Source: Pegoplata infirma
Taxonomy: Eukaryota > Arthropoda > Insecta > Diptera > Anthomyiidae
DNA: 64,000 nucleotides
NCBI GenBank assembly: GCA_963921195.1
Contig: OY992540.1
Location: 190,697,576 to 190,761,575 of the forward strand
Direction: 5' to 3'
Shown here piece after piece: positions 1 to 10,539 of the stretch; position 1 is the stretch's first letter, and every line of letters starts with the position of its first letter. Below the pieces are notes generated by a model, which ran no database searches, was not told the origin of the DNA, and saw only the letters and a program-made list of their open reading frames with translations. The position numbers were made by a program, and so were the translations under genes.

Positions 1-407
1 TTACCGCCCGGCATGAATAAAATTATTAAAAAGTTGTTAAAGATTAATATACAGCATATAATGCTTTTAAACCATAGGAATTGTTGTATTTTTGAAAAAA
101 AAAAATATGTTTTTTAAAAAACTTACAAAAAAATGTTATATTTCATTTGCAGATTAGGAGAAAATAATTTTTAAACTGAAAAAGTTTTACATTTATTGCA
201 TAAACTTGTAACATTTTCTTCAATTGAACTGAAACAAGTGTAATGAAATACGAAATCAAAAAATTCACCGACTTTTTTACATATTTTTGACAAATACCAA
301 AAAGTTTCGGTTTCGGCAAATATTCGCCAAAATTTTGCGAATACCGAATAGAGGCCGAAACCCCATTATTCGGCCGAAAACGAAACCGAATATTCGGTCG
401 GACTCTA
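1..407. mobile_element. hAT-like MITE, truncated by window edge
   Basis: The right end reads TTCGGTCGGACTCTA and stops at 407. The sequence is an inverted copy of the element at 7244-8315, including the TTCGG-rich subterminal part and the CGGCATGAA block at the window start. It has no coding capacity. Around 233-250 it keeps an uninterrupted version of the site that, in the second copy, holds the insertion at 7414-7965. Confidence 0.75.
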
Positions 408-1162
408 ATAATTTGTTTAACAAGAACATAAATTAACCCTAAAAAGAACAGATCGGGTTAAGATTTTATAAGAAAAGTATGAATCAGTGGGTATCAGGTT
501 GGTTGGATACCATTTTATTTCCTCTCTCGATATTTAGTGTGAGAGGCAAGTACATGTAAAATCGTATATGAAAACAGAAATACACTAAATCCACCGTTTT
601 ATCGAAAATTACAGATGGATTTTCTATCAATGCCTCTTGTTATCTTTTCTCTATGGTATGAATATAAAGTTCTACTGAAGACATGTGAACGCATTATTAG
701 ACTTAGAAGTTTATTTACATACCCAGGAAAATTTTTTGGAACAAATTCCTGGTTCAACAGATTCTTGAATACATTCTACGGTAATCACAACAAAATTTTC
801 TATGTAAAATTATTTTTCAAAAAAACTACTTGCCCTAAAAAACGATTGCTTTCGGGACAATTTCAAACAAAAATCATTGATTCTGGAATGTGAAGTAGAA
901 CCGGTTGCAGGTTAGTTTGATGAGTTCTGGAACCGATTATTTGAACAAAAAATTTTGTTGGGAAATTTTTTTAGACATATTTGATAAAACTTTTAAAAAA
1001 ATTTTGTTAATTTTATAAAAAAAATGTCTGTACTTACACAGCGCCAAGCCCTTTTGGGGTTTTACTATACTTACCTATTATCCTGTGCTAGAATGGTCCA
1101 CCACCCAAACCATTATCACAGACTAGAACAGATACGACTGTACGGGGGAAAACAAAGCGATT
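408..1162. other. Unassigned AT-rich DNA, no supported gene
   Basis: I see no gene here. A 92-codon open frame at 615-893 has no recognisable motif, no splice context and the composition of surrounding DNA, so I do not call it. Confidence 0.5.
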
Positions 1163-1687
1163 TCAGGAAAAACAAGTAGAAAAGTTAAATACTTGGCCGA
1201 CTTACCAATGTTTTTAAAACATGTCTAACGGGTTTTCAACACGGGAATTTAAGGTGAAACTACACCGATCCGATTTGGCTGAAATTCAATACAAACCAGG
1301 CCAGAGGAACGACAAATATATATGCTAAGCATCAGCATCCTCAGAGTTATTTTAATCTCGTAAATTCACGAAAAACCCTTGCCGAAATTTGGTCTTTTGC
1401 TCATAACTTTTGAACCACTTGACCGATTTTGCTGGATTGCAATACCAACCTGACCAGGTAAATGCCAAACATATATGCAAAACTCCAGAAGCCTCCGTAA
1501 AATCTTTCAAAAGTTAGCATGTTTTCAACAGACGGACGGGCGGACATCGCGAGATCGTCTTAAAATCGATAGAGTATCATGAATATATATACTTTATGGG
1601 GTCCTAGACCAATATTTCAAGGTGTTACAAACGGAATGACAAACTTATATGTATATACCCTCTAGCACTAGAGTGGAGGGTATAAAA
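1163..1687 (+). mobile_element. Mini-me-like dispersed repeat (family D copy 1)
   Basis: It contains the diagnostic order seen in dipteran mini-me elements: a GAC/GGAC-rich tract (about 1530-1545), a short conserved core with ATCG...CTTAAAATCGAT, then ATATATATACTTTATGGGGT. It ends with a short TACCCTC/GAGGGTATAAAA inverted pair at 1658-1687. A better copy is at 11185-12145. The stretch around 1245-1262 is the empty site for the MITE at 11513-11652. Confidence 0.6.
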
Positions 1688-2099
1688 ACCGAGCGGTTTT
1701 AGCTAGTTTTTACCAAACATGCCAAATCTTTCTACAGGTTACGTCATGTTTTATGTAGGTATGTGAATATTAAATAAGTTACAATTAAAGCGATTATTTC
1801 AGACAAATTTTAACATTGAGCTAGTCTGAGGAGTGTTGGCGTAGTCAAACAACTTGTTAAAGGTCGTTAGTGTGAACTCCTCATAATTTTTTTGGTTATT
1901 CATCTTCTAAAATGCTCAAGACCCTATTGGACCCATAAATTGCAGCACCTAGAAAACTAAGCAAGATAACGTTTAAATTGCCACCATTTTAAATATATGG
2001 CAAAGCTATATATACCTAATGTGGTCTGGACCCAATACGCAAAATGGACCAAAAATGTTGGGCTTTTTTTTCGTGTCGGGAGTATTTAGCAAGCTATGT

Positions 2100-2227
2100 G
2101 AATTTTTAATAGTGAAAAAGTAATTTTGTATTAAATTTACTTACGTGATTGTAAGTGAGTGTAAGTAGATAAAATATGCTCGTGAGTGTGTGTCGTTAGA
2201 AATTTCCTGTCGTGAGCCCATCTCTAG
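2100..2227. mobile_element. Relic right end of TAGAGATGG-type hAT MITE
   Basis: Degenerate GTGAGTG repeats lead to a terminal GAGCCCATCTCTA, the same end as the complete element at 60990-61398. No left end remains. Confidence 0.5.
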
Positions 2228-2239
2228 TTTAAACTTATG

Positions 2240-2576
2240 CATTTTTTTATAAAATAATTATTTTTTATGTTATTGTAATGCATTATGCATCCAATTATAA
2301 ATAATGCATTATTTCAAACTTTCAAATAATACATAATGTAACCAAATATAAGTCATCCATGATTTAATGTTTAGAAATAAAAAATATGAAATACATTTTT
2401 TCCAATAATCATGCATTACGTAGCAAATTATTAGTAATGCATTATTTTTCACTTGAAAATAATACGTTGTGGAACAAATGTTTGGTAAGACATAAAATAA
2501 TGCTACAAATAAGTTATATACATTACCTGGTAATGTGTTATATAATCACTACCCATTACCAAAGTTTTGCTGGGAA
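2240..2576. mobile_element. Relic of CCCAGCAAAA MITE
   Basis: Repeated TAATGCATTA words and a terminal AAAGTTTTGCTGGGA match the complete element at 18082-18407. The left end is too diverged to place exactly. The following 2580-2655 resembles the ends of the repeat at 10245-10530. Confidence 0.5.
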
Positions 2577-3407
2577 TTAACTTGATTTCATGTGATTCGG
2601 AAATTTTCATGTGAATTGAAAAGTTGTTAAAGACAGAACAGAGGCCCAAAATAGGCTTTTCTTAATGTTTGTGACGTGCTGAGTAAAAATATGACATCTG
2701 AACTGGTGTATTGCTATTAGTTTTCAAGATATATGCAATTAAATGTTCGAAAATCACAGCAAATATATTTTAGTAATTTTCACTCTTTTGTGTGCTTACA
2801 TCTCAGAAACTAAAAGCGATAAGCCAGTTCAAAGGTTCTATTTTTTTTTTTCAAAAAAAAAATAATGTCGCATGCCATTTTAAATGAATTTTTTCCCATT
2901 ACAGGAAAAAACATCGAAATCGAAATGCAAAGCTTTTTATACCCTACACCACACTGTGGTAGAGGGTATAATGAGTTTGTGCTGATGTTTGTAACTACCC
3001 GAAATATTGGCCCTAGACCCACATTTAAGTATACCGATCGACTCAGAATCACTTTTTGAGTCGAAATATTGTCCCTAGACCCACATTTAAGTATACCGAT
3101 CGACTCAGAATCACTTTTTGAGTCGATTTATACAAAGGTCCTCTTTAGTTTTGTATCAAATGACTTTAATAACCGTAGGTATATTTTCGAAATTTGGCAG
3201 GTAAACTTGTTTTGTCCTCACAAATCACCATTCCGAATTTTGAAGGAATCTGATCAGTTCTTCTTGTAGCCCCCATACAAACCACCCTCCCGATTTTCAC
3301 AAAAATCTCTGAAATTACATGAAAATAGAAAATTATTCTGTAGAAACTATAAATATTCACATATATAAAAAACAGTTTTCATTGACAAGACAAACCGACA
3401 TTTAAAA

Positions 3408-3454
3408 TCCTACTGATGATGACACTAACTGGGGTGTTTGAAACCGGTATAGGA
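3408..3454 (+). ncRNA. Hammerhead ribozyme-like motif, copy 1 (type I)
   Basis: All parts are in the right order. Stem I is TCCTA (3408-3412) pairing with TAGGA (3450-3454). The core CTGATGA is 3413-3419. Stem II lies in 3420-3439 (GACAC against GTGTT, one G-T pair). GAA is 3440-3442, stem III is ACC with GGT (3443-3448), and A at 3449 sits where cleavage is expected. The base pair nearest the core in stem II is a T-T mismatch, which could weaken activity. Self-cleavage is inferred, not shown. Confidence 0.55.
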
Positions 3455-3692
3455 AATACCAGAAATGTCTATAATTTTTAGAAATTCAATTTTCTTCTGC
3501 ATTTTTTCAACTTGAACCCTTATAACAAATATAATTAGAGCCCGAGCTCGATCTGTACTTACAGAAAAAATCAAATAAAATTACTGACAAAATATGTCGC
3601 CATTAGGCACGTCTCCGAAACAGAAAATGCAAATTCCTTCATTTGTGTCTGCAATTCCAGATCATGCTGGTAACCCTTGCGAAATAATGTAA

Positions 3693-3820
3693 TACCAAAT
3701 TCGCATTCATTTTTTTAAACATGTTTAAGTACTTAAACATGTTTATGTACCTTAACAAGTTTAAATTTAAACATGTTTAAGTGGTTAAACATGTTTAAAA
3801 AAATGAATGCGAATATGGTA
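3693..3820. mobile_element. 128-bp MITE with TTTAAACATGTTTAA array, TAA target duplication
   Basis: The ends are TACCAAATTCGCATTCATTT and its inverted partner ending ATGAATGCGAATATGGTA. TAA flanks both sides (3690-3692, 3821-3823), as for PIF/Harbinger elements. The interior is several copies of the palindrome TTTAAACATGTTTAA. It is nested in the retrozyme-like element. Confidence 0.65.
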
Positions 3821-3980
3821 TAAGAGACAAAAAAGTTGAAAGAAAGTATGAAGTGAGGTTGAGATTGCTGGAAATAGAATTGTAGTGTTGGAAACTGTCA
3901 AAATTTATTCTGTAGAAACTATAAATATTCACATATATAAAAAAACAGTTTTCATTGACAAGACAAACCGACATTTAGAA

Positions 3981-4027
3981 TCCTACTGATGATGACACTA
4001 ACTGGGGTGTTTGAAACCGGTATAGGA
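3981..4027 (+). ncRNA. Hammerhead ribozyme-like motif, copy 2 (type I)
   Basis: This is identical in every structural part to copy 1: TCCTA 3981-3985, CTGATGA 3986-3992, stem II 3993-4012, GAA 4013-4015, ACC/GGT 4016-4021, A at 4022, TAGGA 4023-4027. The two predicted cleavage points (after 3449 and after 4022) are 573 nt apart, which would release one unit-length RNA. Confidence 0.55.
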
Positions 4028-4489
4028 AATACCAGAAATGTCTATAATTTTTAGAAATTCAATTTTCTTCTGCATTTTTTCAACTTGAACCCTTATAGAA
4101 AATATTTAATTTAAATTTTGTTTGTGTATGTTAAACGCGTACTTTAACAACCTTATCAAATCTGATTACCATTGGACCATTTTTGGACTTAGGCCCCATG
4201 TGAAAATTTTGCCCGATATTTACTTAAAGCTGTTTATTGGCAACAAATCGAAGCCTATTTCACTCAAATTTGATTTGTGAGTGTTTTTTACACTTATTAA
4301 ATATTTGACAAAATATAAATCTAATCCGCCCATTTTTGAACTTGGGACCCATTTTCCGGGAAAATCTGGTATAGGGTATTATATGGTCGGTCTTGACCGC
4401 CTTTAATTTTCTTACTTGTTTCTAAATCACTCTGTAAAATACAAGATGACTATAATGTTGTTTTATTTTATTCGATGCGGAAACTTTTT

Positions 4490-4695
4490 GCGTAGTTACA
4501 GAAATCGATTGAAATTCTATTCGAACGTTAGATTCTTAAATTTTTATTTCTGCCTTAAATTATGCTTTGATAAATACAAGCTTTTTATATGTTTCAACAC
4601 TGAAAACTTGTATTTATTAAAGCATAATTTAAGGCATAAAAAAAAAATTGAAAAATCGCACGGTCGAGTAGAATTTCGATCGTTATCATTTCCGA
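4490..4695. repeat. Short foldback repeat
   Basis: An arm at about 4505-4580 (with GCCTTAAATTATGCTTTGAT) is repeated inverted at about 4607-4682. A short loop separates them. The overlapping 100-codon frame is a by-product of the repeat. Confidence 0.55.
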
Positions 4696-4817
4696 CAATT
4701 ATCATGAATACTTTTTGAAATAACAGTATTTATGTTAGAACACTTTTGTCAGATATATGTTTATATACGATTTTCCCAAATCCGCGAACCAACTATTTTA
4801 GCGTTGTTTTATACTAT

Positions 4818-5828
4818 GGGTGTGTGTGAAACGGTAGCAAAGTGCTGTGGTAAATAATATTTTTTCTGTGGTGAAAAAATTTCCAATTTCGGCTGTGTGA
4901 AATGATATCTTTTTTGACAACAGTAAAATTTTGAAAGTTGTTAAAAAAACAAAAAAATATCAGCATATACTAAATATTTTTAAAAATTTTCTTGGCAAAT
5001 CTCCAACAAATGCAATTGGTGCAACAAATGTATGAGTTTTTTAGGTGTCTTAAAAAGGTCTGAGACATTTTTCTATGGGAGAAATACTGAAATATTTTCT
5101 GCTGTCAAAACGTTTCAGAATCTGGGTCAGGAATAATATAAGAGAATCAGGGACTTCGTCTGTAGAAAGTGTCCCAAAATCTGAGGATTTTCCAGAGGAA
5201 AAATACCTGATGTCTATGGAAAACGTCCAAAATTTTTCCTTCAAAAAAGATTAAGTTCTATCTATGTAGTTCACTTTTTTAATTAAAATCATAACAATTT
5301 ACATAACAAAAAACTGTTTTATTCCTGAAAAATGACAATATTTAAGAGATTTTTCCACTCATGGCTGCAATACAACGAGGACCCAATGCGTCAAAATGTT
5401 TATTTGCACCATTTGCTTGTATCACGTGTTTTTCCAAACGTTAAAAATTCGGTTTAATTCCGCTCCTTGGTTGGTAATTGTAATTCATGGCGGCTTATAC
5501 ATACATGCATTTTGAACCAACTGCCAAGACCATCGCCTCGATGAACAGCGACTCTTCTCCAGTCCAGTCCCAGTAACAAGCATTTGTAATTTTTTCCTTT
5601 TCAAATTCTTTATTTTAAAATTAAAAATGTTTATTTGGAATCTTTTTGGTATTTTTGTTTAGCATTTTTAAATTGTTTACGAATTTTATTTTTTTTTTTG
5701 AAATATCAAATATTTCTATGCTTGTGTCAAAAATTTCACTAGCCCCCAGGGCTAGTGAAATTTTATTCACCTCAAGACTGTCAAAAATTTACTGACAAGC
5801 ATACTTTGCTACCGTTTCACACACGCCC
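4818..5828. mobile_element. 1.0-kb non-autonomous element with 26-bp inverted ends
   Basis: The left end GGGTGTGTGTGAAACGGTAG pairs with the right end at 5803-5828, reading CTACCGTTTCACACACGCCC, with one mismatch over 26 bp. TAT flanks both ends. There is no coding region. A perfect hairpin lies near its right end. Confidence 0.6.
5730..5764. repeat. Perfect 16-bp hairpin
   Basis: Arms 5730-5745 (AAAATTTCACTAGCCC) and 5749-5764 are exact inverted copies around a 3-base loop CCA. Confidence 0.8.
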
Positions 5829-5849
5829 TATGTATCAATTTTATTAAAA

Positions 5850-7047
5850 AATTTAAACTTAATTAAAGAAAAAAAAAAACAAAACATATTCAGTTACATA
5901 TTTAAATAAGGAGTTTTTTTGTTTGTTTTATTATTATTGTGTATTATAATAATTATAATGTAGGATTATTATCGAGTATAAGCATTAGTTTAAGAAAAAT
6001 CTAGCAAAGTTTTTTTTTATATATTAAAAAAAAAAGATTATATATTTATATATATTTTTTTTTAATTCTTTTTTTTTTTTGTTTTGATTGTTACACATAC
6101 ATATCTACATGACTATTAATTTTATTAATATTATTATAGGATTTTAAAAATATTTATATACGATACTAAATTTTAACTCTTCTTTTTCTTTTTTTTATTT
6201 AATTTATAAATATTTTATTTATATATGTATTAAGAAACTGTACTTTATTTAATTATTATTTTTTGTTTATTTAAATTTATTATATATTATATATTCATAT
6301 TTAATTATTTATATTTTCAAAGTAATAAACTTAAGCTTTTTTGCCTTATAAATTTGATTTATGTTTTTTTCTTTTCTTTTAATTTTATTTAAATTGTAGT
6401 ACAAGTTAATTTAAAAAAAAATATGTATTTTTTAAATGTTGATTAAACTTATTATATTTATGTGTGTGTTTTTATATTAATTTTAATTCAGTTTTTTTTT
6501 TAATAAAAATATAATTTTTTTAGTTAAATTTTTCTTTTTTTTTTGGTTATTTAATAAAACAAAAAAGCAAGAAAACATATTAAAAATTATAATTATCTTA
6601 ACATTTAAAGGCTGAACTATGTATAATTGACTAAGTAAGCTTAAGCTTAAGTTTTTTTTTTTTTTTTTTTTTTTTTTAAATAATAAAAATTTTAAAAACC
6701 TCTCTTAGCTTTTTCCATATTTTGATAATAGTTTAATTTTTTTTTTTAATTTACTTAAAAACTTAAGCTTAACTAGGCCAATTATAGGTTGTGCCTTAAG
6801 TAATAAAACTTAAATTAAAGCACAAAAACAACAACAAAGTTATATATGAAAGTTGAAAAAGAATATAAAAAAATCTAAAAACAAAATAACGAAATTAGTT
6901 TATAACTATTTTTCTTTGAATTTAAAAAAAAAATATTATAGGATGTTTAAAAAATCCAACAATTACAAGCTAATATATTAACACACATGTAGTACAGTTG
7001 AAAATTATAGAAATAAACAGAGGTTTCATCATTCAGCAGACGGCTTA
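5850..7047. other. AT-rich low-complexity stretch, possible 3' UTR
   Basis: No repeat family with inverted ends is seen. The stretch is full of T runs (about 27 T at 6651-6677), so the minus strand is A-rich like fly 3' UTRs. It lies just downstream, on the minus strand, of the small open frame at 7048-7125. Its assignment as UTR is a guess. Confidence 0.25.
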
Positions 7048-7125
7048 CTAAAAAGTACGATCTTCTTTAGAAAATCGCACTATTAAGTAACCCACTAGCC
7101 GGATGCTACCCTTGTTCATATCCAT
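7048..7125 (-). CDS. Candidate small coding exon (25 residues), unassigned
   Basis: On the minus strand, an ATG at 7125 opens a 25-codon frame ending in TAG at 7048. The product begins MDMNKGSIRLVGY and ends SKEDRTF. Base composition is clearly richer in G+C than both flanks. A pyrimidine-rich stretch and an AG lie just upstream on that strand (about 7126-7165), and the stop overlaps a GTAAGC that could instead be a splice donor. It may be an alternative last exon of the long minus-strand gene, part of another gene, or chance. No homology is recognised. Confidence 0.25.
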   Translation of the reverse strand: MDMNKGSIRLVGYLIVRFSKEDRTF

Positions 7126-7243
7126 ACTCTTAGGTACAGTTTTGAAAAAATAAAATAAAAAATAGAAAAACTTCTTACAACCAATTTTTATACACCATAC
7201 AAAAAAAGAAGGAAACTTTCTGTGCAAAAAAATGTATTAGATC

Positions 7244-8315
7244 TAGAGTCCGACGGAATATTCGGTTTCGGTTTCAGCCGAATAATGGGGTTTCGGCCTC
7301 TATTCGGTATTCGGCAAAATTTTGGCCGAATATTAGCCGAAACCGAAACTTTTTGGTATTTTAAAAAATATGTAAAAAAGTCGGTGAATTTTTTGATTTC
7401 GTATTTCATTACACACTCAGAAAATTATGTAAGTTACTACATGTTAGTTGTTTGTATATTTTACAGTAGTAAGTTGTTTCCAACTACAAAGTCAGTTGTT
7501 TTTGTATGAAAAATATCAAACAACTATTTCTGTTAGTTATTTTAAGTAGTTTTTTGAATAACTAACAAAAAAGTACTGTGATGTAGCAACAGTTATTTAA
7601 AGTAGTTAATTTTATTTTTTTTATCTCTGAACAATTTTCAAAGTTTTTTTTCCAAAAAATAAAAATAAATTTTCGTTTTTTTTTCACAACTTTTTTTAAA
7701 AAAAAACTTTGAAAAAATTTGGTCTTCAAATTTTTTTTTAAAAAAAAAAAATATTTATTGATTATTTTATTTTTACTACATTTTAGTTGTTTTGAATACA
7801 AATGTAAGTAGTTTTTACTACATAAGTCAGTTGTTTTTTGTCAGTTAAAATAACTAACATTGTTAGTTGATTTAACTGAAAAAGTAGTTGACCCCAAAAC
7901 AACTTACAAAGTAGTTATTTTAACTGACATTTTCAGTTGATTTTACTAACATAATTTTTTGAGTGCACTTGTTTCAGTTCAATTAAAGAAAATGTTACAA
8001 GTTTATGCAATAAATGTAAAACTGTTTCAGTTCAAAAATTATTTTCTCCTAATCTGCAAATGAAATGTACAATTTTTTTGTAAGTTTTTTAAAAAACATA
8101 TTTTTTTTTTTCAAAAATACAACAATTCCTATGGTTTAAAAGCATTATATGCTGTAAATTAATCTTTAACAAATTTTTAATAATTTTATTCATGTCAGGC
8201 GGTAGTTTTTTTTAAGTTTCGGTTTCGGTTCGGTTTCGGCCGAATATTACTTTTTCGGACGAATATTTGGTTCGGTTTCGGTTCGGCCTCGAAAACTGGT
8301 TTCGGTCGGACTCTA
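7244..8315. mobile_element. hAT-like MITE with exact 8-bp target duplication
   Basis: The ends are TAGAGTCCGACGGAATATTC and the inverted TTCGGTCGGACTCTA. ATTAGATC flanks both sides exactly (7236-7243 and 8316-8323), the 8-bp duplication typical of hAT transposition. It has no transposase. It is interrupted by the element at 7414-7965. Confidence 0.8.
7414..7965. mobile_element. CACTCA/TGAGTG MITE, copy 1
   Basis: The inverted ends are CACTCAGAAAATTATGT and ACATAATTTTTTGAGTG. The interior carries many inverted GTTAGTTATTTTAAGTAG-like words. The host repeat is uninterrupted in its other copy (about 233-250), which shows that the CA beside each end is a 2-bp target duplication. Confidence 0.8.
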
Positions 8316-8353
8316 ATTAGATCTGGTCTGATCTGCTTATATTTAATATATAC

Positions 8354-8994
8354 CACAGCCCAACAAAAATATAAAAAGGTTCTGACCCAGAAACCAGACC
8401 CACTAATCATTATGTATTTTGACCTCCTGAATTTGATTCCGCCATTAGAATTGAATTCTATCGTTGAGTTTTCTAGTAATTTACAAGAAAACTGTACAAA
8501 GTGAACTTACCTAATTTGTAAATTTGATCAATTAAAAAAAATGTTTAAATTTTATTTCTGTATGTAAAGTTCAAGTCTGATTTATTTACGAAGAAAATAA
8601 GTGGTTTTTTAATAATATACGTCAAATATTGTAGAAGTTACATGCATTTAAACAAAAATGCATAAATTCAGTTTTAATTTATTTTATTTATGGGTGTGCC
8701 GAATGTAACAAATACAACTGTTTTTGTGTAAAATTGAATTGATGCCTTTTTGTTCAAATGCATGTAACTTCTACAATTTTTGACGGACTTTATTAAAAAC
8801 CTCTTATTTTATTCGTAATAAATCAGACTTGAACTTTACATACAGAAACCAAATTTAAAAAATGTTTAACTTATTTTTAGTCAAATTAAAAAAAAAAAAA
8901 AAAACGGGTAGGTTCACTTTTCGAACTTTCCTTGTAAATTACAGGAAACCCCAACGATAGAATCCAGAACCTTTTTTATGTTTGTGGGGCTGTG
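8354..8994. mobile_element. 641-bp foldback element
   Basis: CACAGCCCAACAAAAATATA at the left is matched by an inverted TTATGTTTGTGGGGCTGTG at the right. Inner arms (for example TTCTATCGTTGAGTTTTC and GGAAACCCCAACGATAGAA) also pair. No coding capacity. Confidence 0.65.
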
Positions 8995-9025
8995 TAATTG
9001 TATCTGATCACAAATTTGATCCCTA

Positions 9026-10232
9026 CACTCAGAAAATTATGTAAGTTACTACATGTTAGTTATTTGTATATTTTACAGTAGTAAGTTGTTTTCAACTACA
9101 AAGTCAGTTGTTTTTGTATGAAAAATATCAAACAACTATTTCTGTTAGTTATTTTAAGTCGTTTTTTTGAAGAACTAACAAAAAAGTACTGTGATGTAGT
9201 AACAGTTATTTAAAGTAGTTAATTTTATTTTTTTTTATCTCTGAAAAATGTTCAAAGTTTTTTTCCAAAAAAAAAAAAATTTCGTTTTTTTTATTTTTCA
9301 CAACTTTAAAAAAAACAAGTGAGAGTGTTAAATTCGGCCGTGCCGAATCTGTTATACCCTCCAACATGCAAATAAATAAAAAAAAAATTGCAGGGGCGTA
9401 TTATTTTTTTTTTGGGGGGGGGGGGGTCGGTAGTGGTAATTGGGGGGGGCATTTCTTCTCGAATATGTATTTAAGAATTCATTCGTATACTTTTTGCTCT
9501 AAAAAAATACAAGTTTATCATTATTAAAAAAAAAAAAATATTCCTCGCCCATAAAAGGGGGGGGGGGGGAGGACGGACCGAAAAAACGTCATTTTTTAAT
9601 TCTGTGGGTCCAAATGCAGGACTTTGAACTTCTTGTAGCATAAAAATGTTGCATTTGTTAAACAAAAACAAAGAAAATCATGTAAAAATATGGTATTTTT
9701 CAGAGGTTGGTTTATTTCCTCAAGGGGGAACTTTTTCCCCCTGGACGGATTTTGCTCCTTTACGAACTTAGCCTACCTAGGAACATTAGACATATTCGTG
9801 CCCAATGTCGGGAGTCTAGCTCTTTTATTTTGGACTGCATCGTGTTAACTACAGACGGACAGACGGACGGACGGACGGACATCGCTAGAATGTCTTAGAA
9901 TCGATCACTGATCATAAATATATATACTTTATGGGGTCCTAGACCGATATTTTAATGCATTACACACGGAATGACAAAGTGAGTATACCCTCATACTGTA
10001 GTTGGAGGGTATAAAAATTATATATTGATTATTTTATTTTTACTACATTTTAGTTGTTTTGACTACAAATGTAAGTAGTTTTTACTACATAAGTCAGTTG
10101 TTTTTTGTTAGTTAAAATAACTAGTATTGTTAGTTGATTTAACTGAAAAAGTAGTTGACCCCAAAACAACTTACAAAGTAGTTATTGTAACTGACATTTT
10201 CAGTTGATTTTACTAACATAATTTTTTGAGTG
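9026..10232. mobile_element. CACTCA/TGAGTG MITE, copy 2, interrupted
   Basis: It has the same ends and interior as 7414-7965. TA flanks both ends (9024-9025, 10233-10234). A mini-me-like repeat is inserted at about 9312-10016. Confidence 0.75.
9312..10016 (+). mobile_element. Mini-me-like repeat family C, copy 1
   Basis: It starts CAAGTGAGAGTGTTAAATTC, has a GACGGAC tract (about 9852-9882), the core CGCTAGAATGTCTTAGAATC, a TA tract with ACTTTATGGGGTCCTAGACC, and ends GGAGGGTATAAAA. It includes G runs at about 9412-9452 and 9555-9569. It inserts into copy 2 of the CACTCA MITE. A near-full inverted copy is at 29071-29777. Confidence 0.7.
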
Positions 10233-10244
10233 TAGGTCTCTATT

Positions 10245-10530
10245 CTGTCTTTCTCAACTTTTCAATTCACATGAAAATTTCCGGATCACATGAAATCAAG
10301 TTTAGTGTTTTGTTGATCACGTTTTCATTCAAAGTTGAAATCGAATAATTAAAATTTAAAAAATTATAAGGAAAACAGTGTATTCGTTTTACTTTCACCA
10401 AATTTTAATTATGTGAAACAAAACGAAAAAGAAATGCGGATGTGAAATCTAGAACACAAAAAAAAATTCCGAAATTTTAATTTTCACATTTTTCATGTGA
10501 ATTACTTTTTTTGGAACAGCTGCCCTAGTT
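10245..10530. repeat. Dispersed repeat family E
   Basis: It starts near CAACTTTTCAATTCACATGA and ends near TTCATGTGAATTACTTTTTT. Related pieces lie at 2580-2655, 32230-32480 and 32575-32757. Function unknown. Confidence 0.5.
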
Positions 10531-10539
10531 TCGAAATCT

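Larger units (their letters stand above)
3334..4094 (+). mobile_element. Penelope/retrozyme-like element with direct terminal repeats
   Basis: Two direct repeats of about 190 bp (about 3334-3524 and 3905-4097) flank a 380-bp middle part. ATAGAAAAT is present at both junctions (3325-3333 and 4095-4103). The inverted family B copy near 58310 has that site only once, so this is an insertion with a target duplication of up to 9 bp. Each repeat carries a hammerhead-like motif. Penelope-like elements and animal retrozymes are known to have direct repeats containing type I hammerheads. There is no reverse transcriptase here, so this copy would be non-autonomous. Confidence 0.6.
2937..4421 (+). mobile_element. 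Dispersed repeat family B, copy 1, interrupted
   Basis: It begins TTATACCCTACACCACACTG and ends with GGTCTTGACCGCC followed by AATTTTCTTACTTG. The same body occurs at 13998-14310 (3' part), 47528-48500 and, inverted, at 57249-59060. A 65-bp segment with the GTATACCGATCGACTCAGAA word is tandemly duplicated at about 2999-3126. It has no transposase. The retrozyme-like element at 3334-4094 sits inside it. Confidence 0.65.

Noticed and set aside
615..893. 92-codon plus-strand frame
   Set aside because: No motif and no composition change relative to flanks; not supported as a gene.
3334..4094. LTR retrotransposon with short LTRs
   Set aside because: The repeats do not start TG and end CA, there is no primer-binding site or polypurine tract, and the hammerhead-like core fits a Penelope/retrozyme origin better.
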